A stretch of DNA of 15,896 bases from Oscillibacter sp. (GCA_009773995.1 VSMY01000065.1:1-15896); one strand, 5' to 3'; numbered from the stretch's first letter, positions 7,292-14,077 are shown. Made by a program: numbers and translations. The notes: generated from the sequence alone by a model not told the origin.

Positions 7292-8884
7292 TTATTTTAA
7301 GAGCACCCGATTTTCCTCAACATGAATATTGCAGTCCTCCTCCACGGTGGTAATTTCCTCCGTTAATCTGCCAATCTGAACATCCAGGAAGGGGTACAGC
7401 TTCTCACAGCGTATCCGCCCTTTGCTCTTTTTATCCAGCGACCTATTCAAAGACTTTAATTCCGTAATTAGGGCTTCCTGCTTTTTGAAATAAAGTTCCC
7501 TCTGTTCCACAAGCTGCTCCAGCAGCGACTTCTCCCCCTCCGAAATGCGGGTCCCTTTTCTTTTCAGGCCGATAATCGGATTCCACAGCTTCTCCAGGGT
7601 CGACTGAACCTCCGCCTGTTCCGCCTTGATTCGTTCCCACGATTCCGGGATATGGGGCGGGTAGCCAACGGAAAACTTGCTCCGGCCCCCGGCCAGATTG
7701 CCGACCCGCTGACACAGGATGCTGTCGCCGGCCCGAATTACGCTGTCCACAATCATTCCCCGCCCGCTCATCACGTAGACCGTGCCGCCGCAGCGAATGA
7801 CGCTGTTGGAAACCGTTTCCGCGATCACGCTGGTTCCGCCCTCAATTTCCGCCCACTCCATTACAGGGGACTGCACCTGACAGGCGGCCGTCAAAAAGGT
7901 TTTGCCCTCCGTTCCATAAACGCCCTTCTGTACCCGGACGGTTCCGTTTGTAGACGTTACCCGGGCCTGCCCCATTTTTCCGTTGATTACAATCTCGCCG
8001 GAGGCCTCCACCTCAACGCCGCCGTCCACATTTCCCCCTATGTAAAGGTTGCCGGAAACCCGGAGCGTCCCCTGAAATTGATCCAAATCGCCGTCGATGA
8101 TTTTCTGCTCATGAATGCAGAAACGGTCGTCCTCGATGTATAAAATCCCATCTACGCCGGCCGTCAGCGCCTGTCCGCCCCGGCTGATGACCGTGTTCTT
8201 CCCCTGGGGGATGCACGCGCCCTCAGGCGGGGGGCTGGAAAGCCTCTGTCCCGTTACGTCCATGCCGTCCGCTCCCGCCCTTGGGGGCCGTATCAGGCAG
8301 ATGACCGTCCCCTTCCGGATGGGCTGCAGCTGGGCGTCCTCTTTAAAATCCACCTGGCTTCCGTTCTGTACCTCCAGGCTCATATTTTTGCGCCGCTGGA
8401 GAAGCTCCGTCACTTTTCCGTCTTCCCCCGCCACAGGGGGCTTCCCCCGCGCCACAGGAAAAATTCGGAAATACCCCAGGCCGAACTCTCTTTGAATGTC
8501 TTCCCGCAAAATCCCGTAGTGTATGCCCTCGTAGTGCATATCCCCCAGGAATTCTTCCAAGGTAATCTCTTCCCCGCCGTTCTCCGGCCGAAGCAGGCAC
8601 GCATAGGCGCTCATCCGGTCCTCGGCAAGAAAAAAACGGGCCTCCGCCTTCATGGGCTGCAGATCGCCGTTCAGCGCCTTCTTGTACCGGGCCCTGCACG
8701 CCTCCTTCAAAACCCAGATAAAGCTCTCCACCGTTTTGCCGTCATCCGGATACTGCTCCTTCAGTTCGCCGCCCGTCGCGTCCAGCTCTGAAAACATCCT
8801 CCTGTAAGGGGTGGGATGAAATGATTTTCTCTCCTGCTCGCCCGCCTCTTTTGAGACAAACCGCTCAAAGATTGACACTCCCAT
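7292..8884 (-). CDS. FapA family (DUF342) protein
   Basis: 530-residue protein of the FapA/DUF342 family. A polar N-terminal region (about 1-190) has the pattern EEFLGDMHYEGIHYGILREDI. A FapA beta-helix core follows (about 195-430) with ARKGTVICLIRPPRAGADGMDVTGQ-type sequence, DGILYIEDDRFCIHEQKIIDGDL, and repeated short strands (VSGNLYIGGNVDGGVEVEASGEIVINGKMG). The C-terminal part is a coiled coil of about 90 residues (AEQAEVQSTLEKLWNPIIGLKRKG onward). FapA was named for polar flagellar assembly in Vibrio; its role in Clostridia is unknown. It has its own promoter and terminator, so it is monocistronic, though a flagellin gene lies elsewhere in the window. The ATG at 8884 has a modest AAGG site. 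Confidence 0.85.
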   Translation of the reverse strand: MGVSIFERFVSKEAGEQERKSFHPTPYRRMFSELDATGGELKEQYPDDGKTVESFIWVLKEACRARYKKALNGDLQPMKAEARFFLAEDRMSAYACLLRPENGGEEITLEEFLGDMHYEGIHYGILREDIQREFGLGYFRIFPVARGKPPVAGEDGKVTELLQRRKNMSLEVQNGSQVDFKEDAQLQPIRKGTVICLIRPPRAGADGMDVTGQRLSSPPPEGACIPQGKNTVISRGGQALTAGVDGILYIEDDRFCIHEQKIIDGDLDQFQGTLRVSGNLYIGGNVDGGVEVEASGEIVINGKMGQARVTSTNGTVRVQKGVYGTEGKTFLTAACQVQSPVMEWAEIEGGTSVIAETVSNSVIRCGGTVYVMSGRGMIVDSVIRAGDSILCQRVGNLAGGRSKFSVGYPPHIPESWERIKAEQAEVQSTLEKLWNPIIGLKRKGTRISEGEKSLLEQLVEQRELYFKKQEALITELKSLNRSLDKKSKGRIRCEKLYPFLDVQIGRLTEEITTVEEDCNIHVEENRVLLK

Positions 8885-8964
8885 CCCCTGCCTTTACTTG
8901 AATCCCGTACCGGCGTCCGCGCTCCGCGGCCTACGCCCCTACGTTCTCAAACTCAATGCTTAAT

Positions 8965-8993
8965 ATTGTATCATTCCTAAAGGCAATTATCAA
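8965..8993 (-). promoter_or_regulatory. SigA promoter of the FapA-type gene
   Basis: On the minus strand TTGATA (8988-8993) and TACAAT (8965-8970) each match five of six consensus bases and have a 17-base spacer. The leader to the ATG is about 75 bases and GC-rich. Confidence 0.8.
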
Positions 8994-9027
8994 GCATTAT
9001 TCCGAAAAAGGCAAACTCCGACATCAA

Positions 9028-9900
9028 TTATTCCAGAATGTCTTTCAATACCCGTCCTATATTGTGATTGATACAAACAGATTTGTCTTCTATCTCTTTG
9101 GGGCAAATTGCCTCACCATAGTTGATGCAAGCATAAACAGCCTTTGGATTTTGGGCGGTCATCCGCCAGAACGGATACTTTATAATTCCCGGCGTGTTAT
9201 ACCCTACGCCCAATTCCAAAAACAGTATCGCCGCGCCCTCATGCCGATACAGGAAATCAGAACATCTGTCAGCGGCCGCGTGCCAGCCTTCGTCCTGCAC
9301 AAAGGTATCGTCCGTCCGCAGGTTCATGGTCATAGGCCTGCCGCAGACAGGGCAGCGGGGAATAAGTTCCGGCGGCACTTTCATATCCCGCTGCTCGGCA
9401 ACCATCCGGCGCACGGTTTCTTCGTTGTCATAGGTGTACTGCCGGCAAGGCTCTGAACACTGCCACAGCCCATAGTCCCCCTGCGTGTAGAACAGCCGCT
9501 TCTTATCAAAGCCCGCCAGCTGAAATTGGTGGTCCACATTCGTTGTCAGAACAAAGTAGTCTTTGTCCTCTACTAATTTCAGCAGATCGCCATAGACCGG
9601 CTTCGGGACGGGTTTGTATCGGTTTACCATGATGTGGCGGCTCCACCACGCCCAATATTCTTCCGGCGTTTCAAAGGGATAGAAGCCTCCGGAGTACATA
9701 TCGCGGATGCCGTACTTATCGGCGAAATCCTTGAAATACGTTTCAAACCGTTCGCCGGAGTAGGTCAGCCCTGCCGAAACGGACAGTCCCGCTCCCGCGC
9801 CGATCACGATAGCGTCCGCCTTGTCAAGCGCCTGTTTCAAACGTTCGATCCGCGCCGAGTATGCGTCGGTAGATTGCCTCGTCAACATCCTTGAAAACAT
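9028..9900 (-). CDS. SirTM-type (class M) sirtuin, putative protein ADP-ribosyltransferase
   Basis: 290-residue Sir2-fold protein of the macrodomain-linked class (SirTM). Known members transfer ADP-ribose from NAD to a lipoylated GcvH-like carrier rather than deacetylate. The NAD-binding GAGAGLSVSAG is at 34-44 and TTNVDHQF at 119-126 replaces the usual TQNID. The catalytic His position is Gln140 (FYTQGDYG), the class hallmark. Structural Cys pairs are visible at C148/C152 and C183/C186. The ATG at 9900 has AAGGTGG 6 bases upstream and lies inside the macrodomain gene, giving a 77-base overlap; a start at the in-frame ATG at 9888 is possible. Pairing with a macrodomain protein is the strongest support. 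No GcvH-L or LplA2 gene is visible nearby. Confidence 0.92.
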   Translation of the reverse strand: MFSRMLTRQSTDAYSARIERLKQALDKADAIVIGAGAGLSVSAGLTYSGERFETYFKDFADKYGIRDMYSGGFYPFETPEEYWAWWSRHIMVNRYKPVPKPVYGDLLKLVEDKDYFVLTTNVDHQFQLAGFDKKRLFYTQGDYGLWQCSEPCRQYTYDNEETVRRMVAEQRDMKVPPELIPRCPVCGRPMTMNLRTDDTFVQDEGWHAAADRCSDFLYRHEGAAILFLELGVGYNTPGIIKYPFWRMTAQNPKAVYACINYGEAICPKEIEDKSVCINHNIGRVLKDILE

Positions 9901-10636
9901 TGAAAACCACCTTTTTGATGGACATATCCTGCCGGAGAAAATCCGTAACGGTCTTGACCGCTATTTCCGCGGCCTCCTGATTTGGAAAGTGAAATTCCCC
10001 GGTGGAGATGCAGCAGAACGCTACGCTCTCCAATCCATGCTCTGCCGCCAGTTCCAGGCAGGAGCGGTAGCAGGAAGCCAGTTCCCGCCTGTCCTGGTGG
10101 GTAACGTGACCTTGGATAATGGGGCCAACGGTGTGCAGAACATACCGGGCGGGGAGGTTGTAGCCCTTTGTCAGCTTGGCTTTGCCGTTAGGTTCCGGGT
10201 GGCCCTGGGCTTGCATGATTTGGCTGCACTCGTCCCGAAGCTGGAGACCCGCCGCCGAGTGGATGGCGTTGTCAATACAGCCGTGGCAGGGGCAGAAACA
10301 GCCCAGCAGGGCGGCGTTGTCCGCGTCTACGATCGCGTCCGCCTTCAGCCGGGTGATATCCCCTTTCCAAATTGCGATCCGCGGATGAACGCCGACAGCG
10401 GACAGTGTATCCGCATCTACAACGCCCTTCTCCTCCCGCTCGGCGAACAAAAGCCCGTCCTGTATGGCGAGAAATTCCCGGCTCAGCGGCATGGGCGGGC
10501 GGACATTCATCAAACTGCGGAGCAGCCGCCGCTGACCGGCGGCGTCCTGTGGGAATTGCCGCGCCTGGGACCGGTATTCGGGCATCTCCTCCAGCAGCAT
10601 CTTGTTCAACGTTTGAATCTCTGTCAAATGCTCCAT
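9824..10636 (-). CDS. SirTM-associated macrodomain protein (putative zinc-type ADP-ribosyl hydrolase)
   Basis: 270-residue macrodomain protein that would remove the ADP-ribose added by the neighbouring sirtuin. A helical N-terminal extension (1-85) precedes the macro fold: IAIWKGDITRLKADAIV at 87-103, then GCFCPCHGCIDNAIHSAAG at 112-130, the Cys/His cluster of zinc-containing macrodomains (C113, H118, C120), then YNLPARYVLHTVGP and VAFCCISTGEFHFPNQEAAEIAVKTV. The usual VNAAN is VDADN here (103-107), an Asn-to-Asp and Ala-to-Asp change in the ribose-binding loop. The start follows AGAGGG at 5 bases. Its 3' end overlaps the sirtuin start. It follows the MBL gene on the same strand, with a hairpin between. 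Confidence 0.92.
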   Translation of the reverse strand: MEHLTEIQTLNKMLLEEMPEYRSQARQFPQDAAGQRRLLRSLMNVRPPMPLSREFLAIQDGLLFAEREEKGVVDADTLSAVGVHPRIAIWKGDITRLKADAIVDADNAALLGCFCPCHGCIDNAIHSAAGLQLRDECSQIMQAQGHPEPNGKAKLTKGYNLPARYVLHTVGPIIQGHVTHQDRRELASCYRSCLELAAEHGLESVAFCCISTGEFHFPNQEAAEIAVKTVTDFLRQDMSIKKVVFNVFKDVDEAIYRRILGADRTFETGA

Positions 10637-10653
10637 TTTTACCCTCTCATAAC

Positions 10654-10683
10654 GGGCCTCCCGCCTCTTCCGGCGGGAGGCCC
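10654..10683 (-). terminator. Strong hairpin after the MBL gene, weak U-tract
   Basis: A perfect 12-bp GC-rich inverted repeat (10654-10665 with 10672-10683, loop of 6) lies 8 bases after the MBL-fold stop. No T-run follows on either strand, so it may only attenuate read-through into the macrodomain/sirtuin genes, for which I see no other promoter. Confidence 0.55.
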
Positions 10684-10691
10684 TTGTGAAA

Positions 10692-11483
10692 TCAGCCGAA
10701 GAAAAATCCGGCGGTCATGTCCAGATAATTTTCCCCGCTGTAGGCCGGATACCGTTCCTGGACCGCGGCCTTGAAGGACGCTCCGTCCGCGCAGGAGGCG
10801 GCAATCGTTTTCAATTCCTCCAGATAGCGAATCTTGGTCTCCGCGTCTTTCAGATCCTCCGGTGTGTAGTGTGAGGTGAGAATCAGGTTATAGCCGCTCT
10901 GAATATATCCCCGCAGCTGGGCAATCATGGCGTCGGCGTGGCCGGGTCCGGCTACGATGGAGTGGCAGTCGTGGCCCAGCATGTGGGTGTAGACCGCGTT
11001 GATCTCGGGGATCTCCACATCGAAAGCCTCCGCAGTCTGGTGAACGAGAAAGCGGATGCCGCCGATGATGGCCTCCCCCTCCGTGAGGATCCGGCTGACA
11101 GGGTGGATGCCGCCGTCAAAGGCGCCGCCGAACGCGGCGGTGAACTGGTCGATCAGGGCCTTGCCGCCGCCCTGCCGGGCGTACTCTACGGCGTTGGCGG
11201 TGGCATACTTGGGGACGTCCGGCAGGAAAGCGGCCCCCGCGCCGTGATAAGCCACCAGCACACCCGCTACGTCCCGGCCTGCCAGATACTCGTTCAGAGC
11301 GGCCACGCTGCTGGTAAAGCAGGGGGATTCAATGACCACAAACTTCCCCGCCTTCTCCACCAGAAACACCTCGTCCGCCAGCGGGTCGCCGGTCTGATAG
11401 GCGTGGAGCTTCACGCCGCCGAAATCATAGATGTGCAGCTCGCCCTGGGCCAGCCGGACCGTGGTAAAGTCTCTCTTGTTCAT
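10692..11483 (-). CDS. MBL-fold (metallo-beta-lactamase-like) protein with degenerate metal motifs
   Basis: 263-residue protein that I place in the MBL-fold superfamily with moderate confidence. The order of elements fits: a first beta-sheet (FTTVRLAQGELHIYDFGGVKLHAYQTG), DEVFLVEKAGKFVVIESPCF where the fold has its xLIDTG strand, VLVAYHGAGAAFLPD at the HxHxDH position, HDCHSIVAGPGHADAM, and NLILTSHYTPEDLKDAETKIRYLEEL near the end. Only the first His of the canonical HxHxDH is present, so metal binding and activity are doubtful. I chose ATG 11483 because GGAGG lies 8 bases upstream; in-frame sequence further upstream crosses the promoter. It is divergent from an HxlR regulator, with candidate operators between them. 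Confidence 0.65.
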   Translation of the reverse strand: MNKRDFTTVRLAQGELHIYDFGGVKLHAYQTGDPLADEVFLVEKAGKFVVIESPCFTSSVAALNEYLAGRDVAGVLVAYHGAGAAFLPDVPKYATANAVEYARQGGGKALIDQFTAAFGGAFDGGIHPVSRILTEGEAIIGGIRFLVHQTAEAFDVEIPEINAVYTHMLGHDCHSIVAGPGHADAMIAQLRGYIQSGYNLILTSHYTPEDLKDAETKIRYLEELKTIAASCADGASFKAAVQERYPAYSGENYLDMTAGFFFG

Positions 11484-11543
11484 GATGTGTACCTCCATTG
11501 ATGTGTTTTCCTGCGGAGGGGTGTTCCCCGTCCTTGTGTCCAT

Positions 11544-11572
11544 ATCATACAACGCCAAAAACCCTTTGAAAA
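11544..11572 (-). promoter_or_regulatory. SigA promoter of the MBL-fold gene
   Basis: On the minus strand TTTTCA (11567-11572) and TATGAT (11544-11549) have a 17-base spacer. The weak -35, with palindromic sites starting 23 bases upstream, suggests regulated expression. Confidence 0.65.
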
Positions 11573-11594
11573 GTACGCACAATATTGTGGTATA

Positions 11595-11610
11595 GTTACC
11601 TGTGGGTAAC
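11595..11610. promoter_or_regulatory. HxlR-type operator candidate, site 1
   Basis: GTTACCTGTGGGTAAC is a perfect GTTACC-N4-GGTAAC palindrome followed by GATTG. An identical-core copy lies 25 bases away, centre to centre. Both sit in the MBL/HxlR intergenic region, nearer the MBL promoter. Confidence 0.72.
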
Positions 11611-11619
11611 GATTGAACC

Positions 11620-11635
11620 GTTACCGGGCGGTAAC
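11620..11635. promoter_or_regulatory. HxlR-type operator candidate, site 2
   Basis: GTTACCGGGCGGTAAC is the second perfect GTTACC-N4-GGTAAC palindrome, also followed by GATTG, so both sites share a directional extension. Adding flanking C and G gives an 18-base palindrome. Confidence 0.72.
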
Positions 11636-11695
11636 GATTGTGTGCTTTCAAAGCGTTCCGGCTTTTTCCGGAAGGGGGAAAATTTTTTTGCCGGC

Positions 11696-11725
11696 TTGAC
11701 CCCGAAGGGGGTGATACGGTAAAAT
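11696..11725 (+). promoter_or_regulatory. SigA promoter of the hxlR-type gene
   Basis: TTGACC (11696-11701) and TAAAAT (11720-11725) each match five of six bases, with an 18-base spacer. The expected start near 11732 gives a leader of about 37 bases. The palindromic operators lie about 60-100 bases upstream of this -35. Confidence 0.72.
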
Positions 11726-11768
11726 AAGGCTGTACAGCATTTTGGAAACCAGTAGTCAGGAGGATACG

Positions 11769-12095
11769 ATGATGGAGACAAAGGTCTTGCCCGCCTGCCC
11801 GGTGGAGACCACGCTGACGCTCATCAGCGACAAGTGGAAGGTACTCATTCTCCGCGATTTGCTGCCGGGAACAAAACGGTTTGGGGAATTGAAAAAATCC
11901 ATTGGCAGCGTGAGCCAAAAGGTATTGACGTCCCAGCTCCGGCAGATGGAGGACAGCGGACTGCTGACCCGGACGGTCTATCCGGAGGTACCGCCCCGGG
12001 TGGAGTACACGCTGACGGAGCTGGGCCAGAGCCTAAAGCCGGTTTTAGATGCGATGTGGAATTGGGGAGAAGCGTATAAAGCAAACAGGGCCTAA
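11769..12095 (+). CDS. HxlR family winged-helix transcriptional regulator
   Basis: 108-residue HxlR-family regulator. It shows the conserved N-terminal Cys (PACPVETTLTLISDKWKVLILRDLLPGTKRFGELKK), the recognition-helix segment SIGSVSQKVLTSQLRQMEDSGLLTR, and the wing VYPEVPPRVEYTLTELGQSLKPVLDAMWNWGE. The single Cys near position 10 aligns with the redox- or electrophile-sensing Cys of relatives such as YodB and HypR, so thiol or aldehyde sensing is possible but unproven. Starts at 11769 or 11772 are both served by AGGAGG. It is divergent from the MBL gene and ends in a good hairpin terminator. Confidence 0.95.
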   Translation: MMETKVLPACPVETTLTLISDKWKVLILRDLLPGTKRFGELKKSIGSVSQKVLTSQLRQMEDSGLLTRTVYPEVPPRVEYTLTELGQSLKPVLDAMWNWGEAYKANRA

Positions 12096-12106
12096 GAAAT
12101 AGAAAG

Positions 12107-12139
12107 ATAGTAGGGGCCGGTATCAGCCCCTACTATTTC
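12107..12139 (+). terminator. Terminator of the hxlR-type gene
   Basis: A perfect 11-bp inverted repeat (12107-12117 with 12126-12136, loop of 8) is followed by TTT. It begins 12 bases after the stop. The reverse side is T-rich, so it could also stop leftward transcription leaving the GntR gene. Confidence 0.75.
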
Positions 12140-12269
12140 GCAGATAGTCAATCGCCTATTTCCATTGTGATTCTGTTTCCCTTTACGGGTCCTCATTCGG
12201 CGCCGGCCTCCCGGCGCTCCAGAAAACAGCGGGTACCGAAGCCGGCCCACACGTCGATGCCATCGGTAT

Positions 12270-12953
12270 TCAAGCGTTCTTTGGAAAATACTGAGGATAG
12301 GTTTCTCGAATGGCCTTCACGTCGATTTTGTAGCGGTTCAGATGGAGCTCCATCAGCTCTTTGGCCGCCGCCGGGTCCCTGCGGGCGATGGCGTCGGTGA
12401 TGTCCTCGTGATCCTGCACGATTTTCAGGTCCTTCACGGTGGAAAGAGCGATGCCGCGCACCCGGTCGAAGTGGATGGAGATATTCTGCATCAGGGAGAA
12501 GACCTGGGACTTCCGCGCAATTTTGAACAGAGTCTGGTGAAATTCGTTGTCCAGGGCCATCAGATTCTCCGGGTAGAAGCTGGACAGATAGAACTTTTGC
12601 AGCCGGATGTTTTCCCGCAGACGTTCCACGTCGTCCGGTCCAGCCATCTCACAGACCAGCCCTGCCGCGGCGCACTCCAGAACGTTCCGCATGAAGCGGG
12701 ACTCCTCTACCAGATCGTAGTCGATCAGGCAAACCACGCTCCGCTTTTGGGGCTGGATGTCGATAATCTTGACCTTAGACAATTCAATCAACGCCTCCCG
12801 GACGGGCGTCCGGGAGAGGCCGAGCTCCGCCGAGAGTTCATTCTCGCTGACCTGGCTGCCCGGCTCCAGATTCAAATGGATGATATTCTCCTTGATGACG
12901 CGCAGGGCGTAATCCCGGCCATTTTCACGGGGAAGCCGTTCTAAAACCTTCAT
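12270..12953 (-). CDS. GntR family (FadR subfamily, FCD domain) regulator
   Basis: 227-residue regulator. The N-terminal winged HTH (about 12-78) shows GSQVSENELSAELGLSRTPVREALIELSKVKIIDIQPQKR. The C-terminal all-helical FCD domain (about 85-215) has DNEFHQTLFKIARKSQVF and HEDITDAIARRDPAAAKELMELHLNRY, supplying Asp and His residues of the usual metal/effector site. A consensus -35 promoter overlaps a perfect palindrome, suggesting autoregulation. It is divergent from a truncated KDG kinase, so its original job was probably control of hexuronate/KDG breakdown. About 130 bases downstream of its stop hold no recognisable gene up to the hxlR terminator. Confidence 0.95.
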   Translation of the reverse strand: MKVLERLPRENGRDYALRVIKENIIHLNLEPGSQVSENELSAELGLSRTPVREALIELSKVKIIDIQPQKRSVVCLIDYDLVEESRFMRNVLECAAAGLVCEMAGPDDVERLRENIRLQKFYLSSFYPENLMALDNEFHQTLFKIARKSQVFSLMQNISIHFDRVRGIALSTVKDLKIVQDHEDITDAIARRDPAAAKELMELHLNRYKIDVKAIRETYPQYFPKNA

Positions 12954-12988
12954 AGGTCCGCCTCCTGACTCGTTTAATGTCTGCTGCT

Positions 12989-13017
12989 AGCATACAAGTT
13001 TGGAGGTTTCCTGTCAA
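12989..13017 (-). promoter_or_regulatory. SigA promoter of the gntR-type gene
   Basis: On the minus strand TTGACA (13012-13017) is a perfect -35, and TATGCT (12989-12994) lies 17 bases downstream. The expected start is near 12982, about 29 bases before the ATG. Confidence 0.78.
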
Positions 13018-13024
13018 GCGCTTG
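13015..13024. promoter_or_regulatory. Candidate GntR operator on its own -35
   Basis: CAAGCGCTTG is a perfect 10-base palindrome that overlaps the -35. A further CTTGTAT/ATACAAG pair (13021-13027 and 12992-12998) flanks the promoter core as an inverted repeat. Confidence 0.5.
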
Positions 13025-13261
13025 TATATCCGTCTGCCAAATACGTTTTGGCCGCTGTCCGGGCGGCGCCGGGGTCCCTTCCGTCAGGGGCGGAAGCGTC
13101 GGCCGGGAGGCGCGGACTGCCGGCCGGCGCAGACAAGCAGGCTCCGGATCTTGATTCAGGCTGGAAGCATGAAAATCGTTATTATTGGCTGGGACTTTTG
13201 CGGAGCTGCTCTTAACGTAAATACGCTGGATGCCAGCATAAGCAAAAGGAGGACACCATGG
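13025..13261. other. Non-coding scar between gntR and truncated kdgK
   Basis: Between the gntR promoter region and the kinase fragment I see no gene, no RNA and no clear plus-strand promoter. The stretch 13165-13257 has lower GC and ends in AAAGGAGGACACCATG (13245-13260), a ribosome-binding site plus ATG. That ATG is not in the kinase frame. It looks like the 5' end of a different or deleted gene joined to the kinase fragment. Confidence 0.5.
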
Positions 13262-13747
13262 ATGACGGATCTGTGTCAATATGTGGATGTGTGCATCTCC
13301 AACGAGGAAGACGCAAAAGACGTCTTCGGCATCAAGGCCGAGGCCACGGATATCGCCGCCGGAGAGCTGAACCGGGAAGGCTACCAGTCTGTCGCCAAGC
13401 AGCTGGCGGACAAATTCTCCTTTGAAAAAGTGGCGATTACCCTCCGGGAGTCCCACTCCGCCTTTGACAACGGCTGGAGCGCTCTGCTCTACGACGCGGC
13501 CTCCGGCGAATACTGCTTCTCCAAGAAGTACGAGCTTCACATCATCGACCGGGTAGGCGGCGGCGACAGCTTCGGCGGCGGGCTGATTTACGCCCTGCTG
13601 TCCGGCAAGAGCGCCCAGGCGGCGGTGGAGTTCGCCGTGGCGGCTTCCGCCCTAAAGCACTCCATTGAGGGCGACTACAACATGGTGACTGCTGCCGAGG
13701 TGGAGAAGCTGGCCGGAGGCAACGGCTCCGGCCGGATTCAGCGATAA
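13262..13747 (+). pseudogene. kdgK: 2-dehydro-3-deoxygluconate kinase (PfkB family), N-terminal half missing
   Basis: 161 codons correspond to the C-terminal half of KdgK, which normally has about 340 residues and phosphorylates KDG to KDPG. MTDLCQYVDVCISNEEDAKDVFG matches the middle of the family, and the ATP-site/catalytic motif DRVGGGDSFGGGLIYALL is intact (catalytic Asp at fragment residue 102), followed by FAVAASALKHSIEGDYNMVTAAEVE and the usual NGSGRIQR end. The N-terminal lid and substrate-binding part is absent; upstream in-frame sequence shows no family similarity. The in-frame ATG at 13262 lies 9 bases after AGGAGG, so the fragment may be translated, but it cannot be a normal kinase. 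It keeps its terminator. Confidence 0.88.
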
Positions 13748-13764
13748 CAATAGAAGAACAAGGG

Positions 13765-13807
13765 AGCGCGGTCCTGGAAATTGGATTCCCGGACCGCGCT
13801 ACTTTTT
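13765..13807 (+). terminator. Terminator after the kdgK fragment
   Basis: AGCGCGGTCC (13765-13774) pairs with GGACCGCGCT (13791-13800), with an inner GGAA/TTCC pair, followed by ACTTTTT. It lies 18 bases after the stop. Confidence 0.9.
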
Positions 13808-14047
13808 ATGAACATCGTCTTTGCCCTGCTGGATGGACAGGCCATTCTGCAGCGGATGAGGCTGGTCTGCGGGGATGTTTGCGCAGTACCGGCTTTGCAC
13901 ACTCCGCCGGAGGACTTTTCGGCTTTTCATCAGGCGTGGAGGGCGCGGCAAGTCACGCTGCGCGAGGCCGCGGATGCCTGCGGAATGCCCAAATCTACCT
14001 TTTATGACGCCGCTTTACGGGCGGGAGCGGCAGTTCGGCGCATATAA
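13808..14047 (+). CDS. Small hypothetical protein with resolvase-like C-terminal HTH
   Basis: Possible 79-residue protein. The N-terminal half has no similarity I recognise. The C-terminal half (AFHQAWRARQVTLREAADACGMPKSTFYDAALRA, about 42-75) has the spacing of the HTH that ends serine resolvases/invertases (the pattern WKxGEITxxxAxxxxGMxxSTFY). It has no Shine-Dalgarno: its ATG lies immediately after the kdgK terminator T-run. It could be a remnant of a resolvase gene, or a chance frame in a scar. Its position next to a TnpB-derived element makes a mobile-element origin plausible. The start is uncertain. Confidence 0.35.
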   Translation: MNIVFALLDGQAILQRMRLVCGDVCAVPALHTPPEDFSAFHQAWRARQVTLREAADACGMPKSTFYDAALRAGAAVRRI

Positions 14048-14053
14048 AAAAAC

Positions 14054-14077
14054 TGTCCGGAGTTGTGTACAACCCCG
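14054..14077. repeat. Inverted repeat, left copy
   Basis: This 24-base sequence, beginning TGTCCGGAGTTG and ending ACAACCCCG, is repeated exactly in inverted orientation at 14172-14195. Each copy is itself nearly palindromic around GTTGTGTACAAC/GTTGTACACAAC. It lies 6 bases after the small HTH ORF. Confidence 0.85.

Noticed and set aside
12190..12265. Minus-strand reading GIDVWAGFGTRCFLERREAGAE after gntR, as a possible gene remnant
   Set aside because: It is only about 25 codons without a family match I can name and overlaps the gntR end in another frame; more likely chance.
13165..13257. MKIVIIGWDFCGAALN as the true N-terminus of the sugar kinase
   Set aside because: PfkB/KdgK N-termini have a GE(I/L)M and NxA type pattern that is absent; the stretch is far too short and includes a ribosome-binding site.
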